NCBI GenBank assembly: GCA_963930655.1 | Contig: OZ005606.1 | Coordinates: forward strand, 22,732,001-22,796,000 | DNA: 64,000 bases | From: Myrica gale | Taxonomy: Eukaryota; Streptophyta; Magnoliopsida; Fagales; Myricaceae | Direction of reading: 5' to 3' | In this document: piece after piece, positions 61,071 through 64,000 of the stretch | Position numbering within the stretch: the stretch's first letter is position 1 | Layout: every line of letters begins with the position of its first letter | The notes under the pieces: generated by a model | What the model saw: only the letters and a program-made list of their open reading frames with translations | What the model was told of the DNA's origin: nothing | Databases searched by the model: none | Position numbers and translations under genes: made by a program

Positions 61071-61733
61071 ATGGCTCGTTTTTTCTTCAAGAGCCGCTCT
61101 TTTCTTCCCAAAATGCTTCATGATGACTCTGATGATGATTTAGAAGTAACTAATAGTGCTATGGAAGAAGGATCAGCATCGCACCATGGTGGTACCCAAC
61201 GTCGTAGGTACATCATGCGTAATCGGTTGGAAGGCCACGAAAGACTTATGCTCGACTATTTTGTTGAAGACCCAGTATACCCTCCTAGACTATTTAGGAG
61301 GAGGTTTCGGATGAGGTGTCCTCTTTTTCTACGTATTGTATCTGAGGTTGAAGCACATCAGCCATACTTTGTCCAAGAAAGAAATGCAGCTGGAATACTT
61401 GGATTTTCTACTATTCAAAAGATTACTGTTGTATTCAGGATGCTAGCATATGGAGTAACCGGTGATTATGTGGACGAATATCTGAGGATTTCAGAAGCCA
61501 CAGCAATACAGAGTCTCAAACTATTTGTGAAAGCAGTGGTTTCTCTTTACTCTGATCAGTACTTGAGGTCACCAACAACTAATGACATTGCAAGATTGCA
61601 GGCGATTGGCGAACGTCGTGGTTTTCCTGGGATATTGGGGAGCATTGATTGCATGCACTGGAGGTGGAAGAACTGTCCGACCTCATGGAAAGAAAAAGAA
61701 AAAAAGAAAAAAAATATTAATATTTTATTATAG
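61071..61733 (+). pseudogene. truncated Harbinger (HARBI1-like) transposase
   Basis: The 220-codon frame has the usual N-terminal half: RDRLEGHERL-like RNRLEGHERLM, DYF(V)EDPVYP, FRRRFRMRCPLFLRI, then FSTIQKITVVFRMLAYG and ISEATAIQSLK. It reaches the first catalytic Asp in GSIDCMHWRWKNCP (about residue 193). It then stops matching: the last residues are a Lys-rich artefact, and the remaining two acidic residues of the DDE triad are absent. The 3' half was deleted. It cannot be an active nuclease. Confidence 0.85.
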
Positions 61734-61912
61734 ATAAGTGAACAGTAGTTATCTAAATATAGAGAACTACTGTTCACATGTTAAAACTTTTAGCTAAAAA
61801 TTGTTAAAATAGAAAACCTGTTAAAGAGTGTTTTTTAGCTTTTTGGTTAAATTGGTTCTCTATTCTAACCAAAATGTTAGAATAGAGAACCTACTAGGAA
61901 TGCTCTAAAAGA

Positions 61913-62289
61913 TATTGGTGTTTCTGTAAAAATTTACTCCAAACCTCCACTTCTGGAAAATATGACAGACCATAAAGCCGCAAAATTCTTTGCAAGTTCT
62001 GAAGATTTATTCGTTTTTGGATGTCCATTGAGACCTAGTTGTAATGTGAATAATCATACTTCTGGTGTAAACTACATAAATATCTAGACAGCAAAACTCA
62101 CCGCATGAAATTATGAATGCCTTCTTTGGTTAATATCTCTGACCTTCCATCCTCCTAGCACTCACATGGCCAGCATCAGCCTTAAATATTTCTAGGAAAT
62201 AAGACTCAAAACAGAAAAGAAAAGAAAAGAACAGAACAGAACAAAAAGAAAATCTGTTACTGTACATCCTGTGGCTTATTGCTAAATAT
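61913..62289. other. 3' flank of MnmE and adjoining intergenic DNA
   Basis: On the minus strand this would contain the 3' UTR of the MnmE gene. An (agaaa/acaga)-rich stretch lies at 62213-62250. No other feature is recognised. Confidence 0.4.
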
Positions 62290-63978
62290 CTACTTACCAA
62301 TACAAAACTTGCCAAATATGTTGGACAAAACCTCTTCAGATATGTCTTCTCCACTTATCTGCCCTAGTGCTAATGCAGCATCCCTCAAATCTATTGTCCA
62401 AAAGTCAAGAGGTAGTTCCTCCTCTATTGATGATTTCAACCGCGAAATAGCTTCCTTTGTCCGAACAAGCTGCTCGCATTGCCTCTGATAAATTACCAAA
62501 TAATAGCATATAAAAACTATCAGAATTAACCACACCATGACCTGAATCAAACTCAATACACTAATCCATTTTAACCACGGCCTACAACTCCCACCTATTC
62601 ACTAAAGCTCAGAATGGAATGTTGGTGCCTGGTGGGTCAGGGCTTGGGGTTTTGAATTCCAAAAAGTACGTATCTAACCTGGTTTACAGTCCATTTACGT
62701 CCCCCAGCAGGAATCCTGTTGAGGCCCACGATTTCTATAATTGCACTCTCCAAATCATGTATTCCTTCGCCAGTAACAGCACATGTGAAAACATGCTTAC
62801 TAAAACAATTGCCATCCTTATCAACCCATTTCGTTCGTGCAGATGGAGCACGGTCTATTTTGTTAACTACAAGAATCACAGGGGAGGAGGACCCAGTTGA
62901 TTTCTGCAGATCAAAAATAAATCACGAACATTAAAAACTCTGACACAAGAATCCTAGTTAGATATATATGATAGAAATTGAGAGACCAACAATTGAACTA
63001 TTAATATAATAAGACAAGTGAGGGACGTGAGGTGTAAAGTTGAATGTGAGAGAGAGATGAGTTGCTCATAATACCTTATTAGCTTGAATCCTATCAAGAA
63101 GTTTGGTGTCTTCCGAGGTCCACCCATCATGAGCACTCACTGTCATGATGGTTACATCAGCACCCATGGCAACTGCTTCAGATCTCTCCACACCTGTTTA
63201 TGATGGGAGTCTCAGTACCAATTGACAATAGTAGATACCAAGAAGCCAAAACCGAGGACAACTTTATCCACACTAGCACACACCATTTATTTTAATAACA
63301 CTTATCCAACTGGCTCATGGTTCCAATCCCTTTTTCTCAAATCTCCGTAATGTTCAAGTCTTGACCCATTGAATTTTTGTTTTGATAAGTAACCCATTGA
63401 ATTTTTGGTCAGAAAAAAGAGACAACTTTAATTTTGTATATAAATGCCCCCATTAAAAGGAAGCAAATCATAATGTGTGAATGATGAATGAAATGACCAT
63501 GTTTCTTTGAAAATCAGAATACTCTTAAAATGGTCAATACTGTAAGAAACATTCGATGGAAAATCATAAATTTATAATTTATTAGTTACAGATCTATTCT
63601 AGGAACACAGTGAATACTTTAACTTCCCATCGATTTTCCAGAGCCCCCCACTAAGTGAAAAAACATTGGGACCCGGAAGCAATTCAAATATGTCAAAATG
63701 TACTCCATTAAATTGCATATGAAGTCCCTCCATACTCCTACTTTTACCTTGAAAGTCAGGTTAACGAGTTTACTGTCATTTAAAGTTACACAAGACAGGT
63801 TCAAAAAAAAATTACACCAGACAATAAATCTCACCAATCTTCTCCACAATGTCATCAGTCTCTAATTCCTGCTGTATCAAGAAGGGTCACAGGAATACCA
63901 CGAACTGATACACTTGCTTCAACAACATCCCGAGTGGTTCCTGCAATTTCTGTAACTATTGCTCTCTCACTCTGCCCG
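62290..63978 (-). CDS. organellar tRNA modification GTPase MnmE, 3' part, with frameshift
   Basis: Exons on the minus strand are 63978-63835, 63193-63075, 62903-62679 and 62484-62290; upstream exons lie beyond the window. Seen are the switch region (AGTTRD), the G3 motif DTAG, the G4 motif NKID, and the C-terminal FCIGK that is invariant in MnmE, followed by a stop. In bacteria MnmE with MnmG modifies U34 of tRNAs; plant homologues serve organelles. Exon 63978-63835 is 144 bases, two fewer than phase continuity needs. After DTAGIR the frame meets TGA where the family has ETDD. Downstream exons keep perfect reading. It is either a recent null allele or pseudogene, or a base-level assembly error in a GAGA repeat. 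Confidence 0.88.
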
Positions 63979-64000
63979 CTAAAATTAAAACATGGTACTC

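Larger units (their letters stand above)
60413..61912 (+). mobile_element. degenerate PIF/Harbinger transposon
   Basis: The left end (AGTACCCCTAGTAGCTTATT, about 60413) and the inverted right end (AGAGCATTCCTAGTAGGTTC, about 61912) form terminal repeats, with ctctatttaac/ttctctattctaac and aaccaaaaagc repeated inside both ends. Between them lie a tandem-repeat leader and a truncated transposase frame. The exact termini and 3-bp duplication are not resolved. Confidence 0.7.

Noticed and set aside
1..64000. CRISPR arrays, rRNA genes, intact tRNA genes, bacterial-style operons
   Set aside because: None were seen. The short repeats are tandem units, microsatellites or transposon ends, and gene structure is eukaryotic.

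Overview
This is a nuclear window from a eudicot plant. The genes have many short introns with GT..AG borders. The intergenic DNA is AT-rich and full of small transposons (MITEs, TRIMs, SINE-like and LTR remnants). The proteins are plant-specific in kind: a homomeric acetyl-CoA carboxylase with the plant EVMKMCMPL biotin site, an FLZ zinc-finger protein, and a GPI-anchored lipid-transfer protein.

Layout. 0-5 kb: transposon debris (a MULE-type MITE, LTR-like sequence, a possible LINE fragment). 5.1-19.2 kb: a tandem duplication carrying two eight-exon GH5 glucan 1,3-beta-glucosidase-like genes, with upstream and downstream flanks also duplicated. Copy 1 (5428-9157) is intact. Copy 2 (12819-17798) keeps every splice site and both catalytic Glu residues, but indels have destroyed its signal peptide. 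Its fourth intron was expanded by a TRIM and two hAT-type elements, and a solo-LTR-like insert lies downstream. 19.2-24.5 kb: no gene, several MITEs, a GC-rich island and a possible organelle-derived tract. 24.99-25.97 kb: a two-exon FLZ gene. 26-32.8 kb: no gene; a tandem TRIM with three LTRs and a MULE-MITE with an exact 9-bp target duplication, probably nested in an older element. 32.83-33.79 kb: a three-exon LTPG-like gene. 33.8-43 kb: no complete gene; a TRIM, two MULE-MITEs, a long TA microsatellite and a candidate hAT element carrying one captured coiled-coil exon. 44.48-57.30 kb: a complete ACC1 gene of 31 coding exons (2268 aa), including one GC-AG intron. 57.3-62.2 kb: a long-TIR foldback MITE, a SINE-like head, and a degenerate PIF/Harbinger element with a truncated transposase and a tandem-repeat leader. 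62.29-63.98 kb: the 3' half of an organellar MnmE-type tRNA-modification GTPase on the minus strand, with a 2-bp frameshift right after its DTAG motif.

The genes do not form one pathway. ACC1 makes cytosolic malonyl-CoA for fatty-acid elongation and flavonoids, the GH5 pair probably acts on wall or apoplastic beta-glucans, and the LTPG probably handles surface lipids. I found no clearly new biological system. The most informative points are the signal-peptide loss in GH5 copy 2, the captured-exon element, and the MnmE frameshift. Exon borders were derived by hand from splice signals and reading-frame continuity; no database or alignment program was used.
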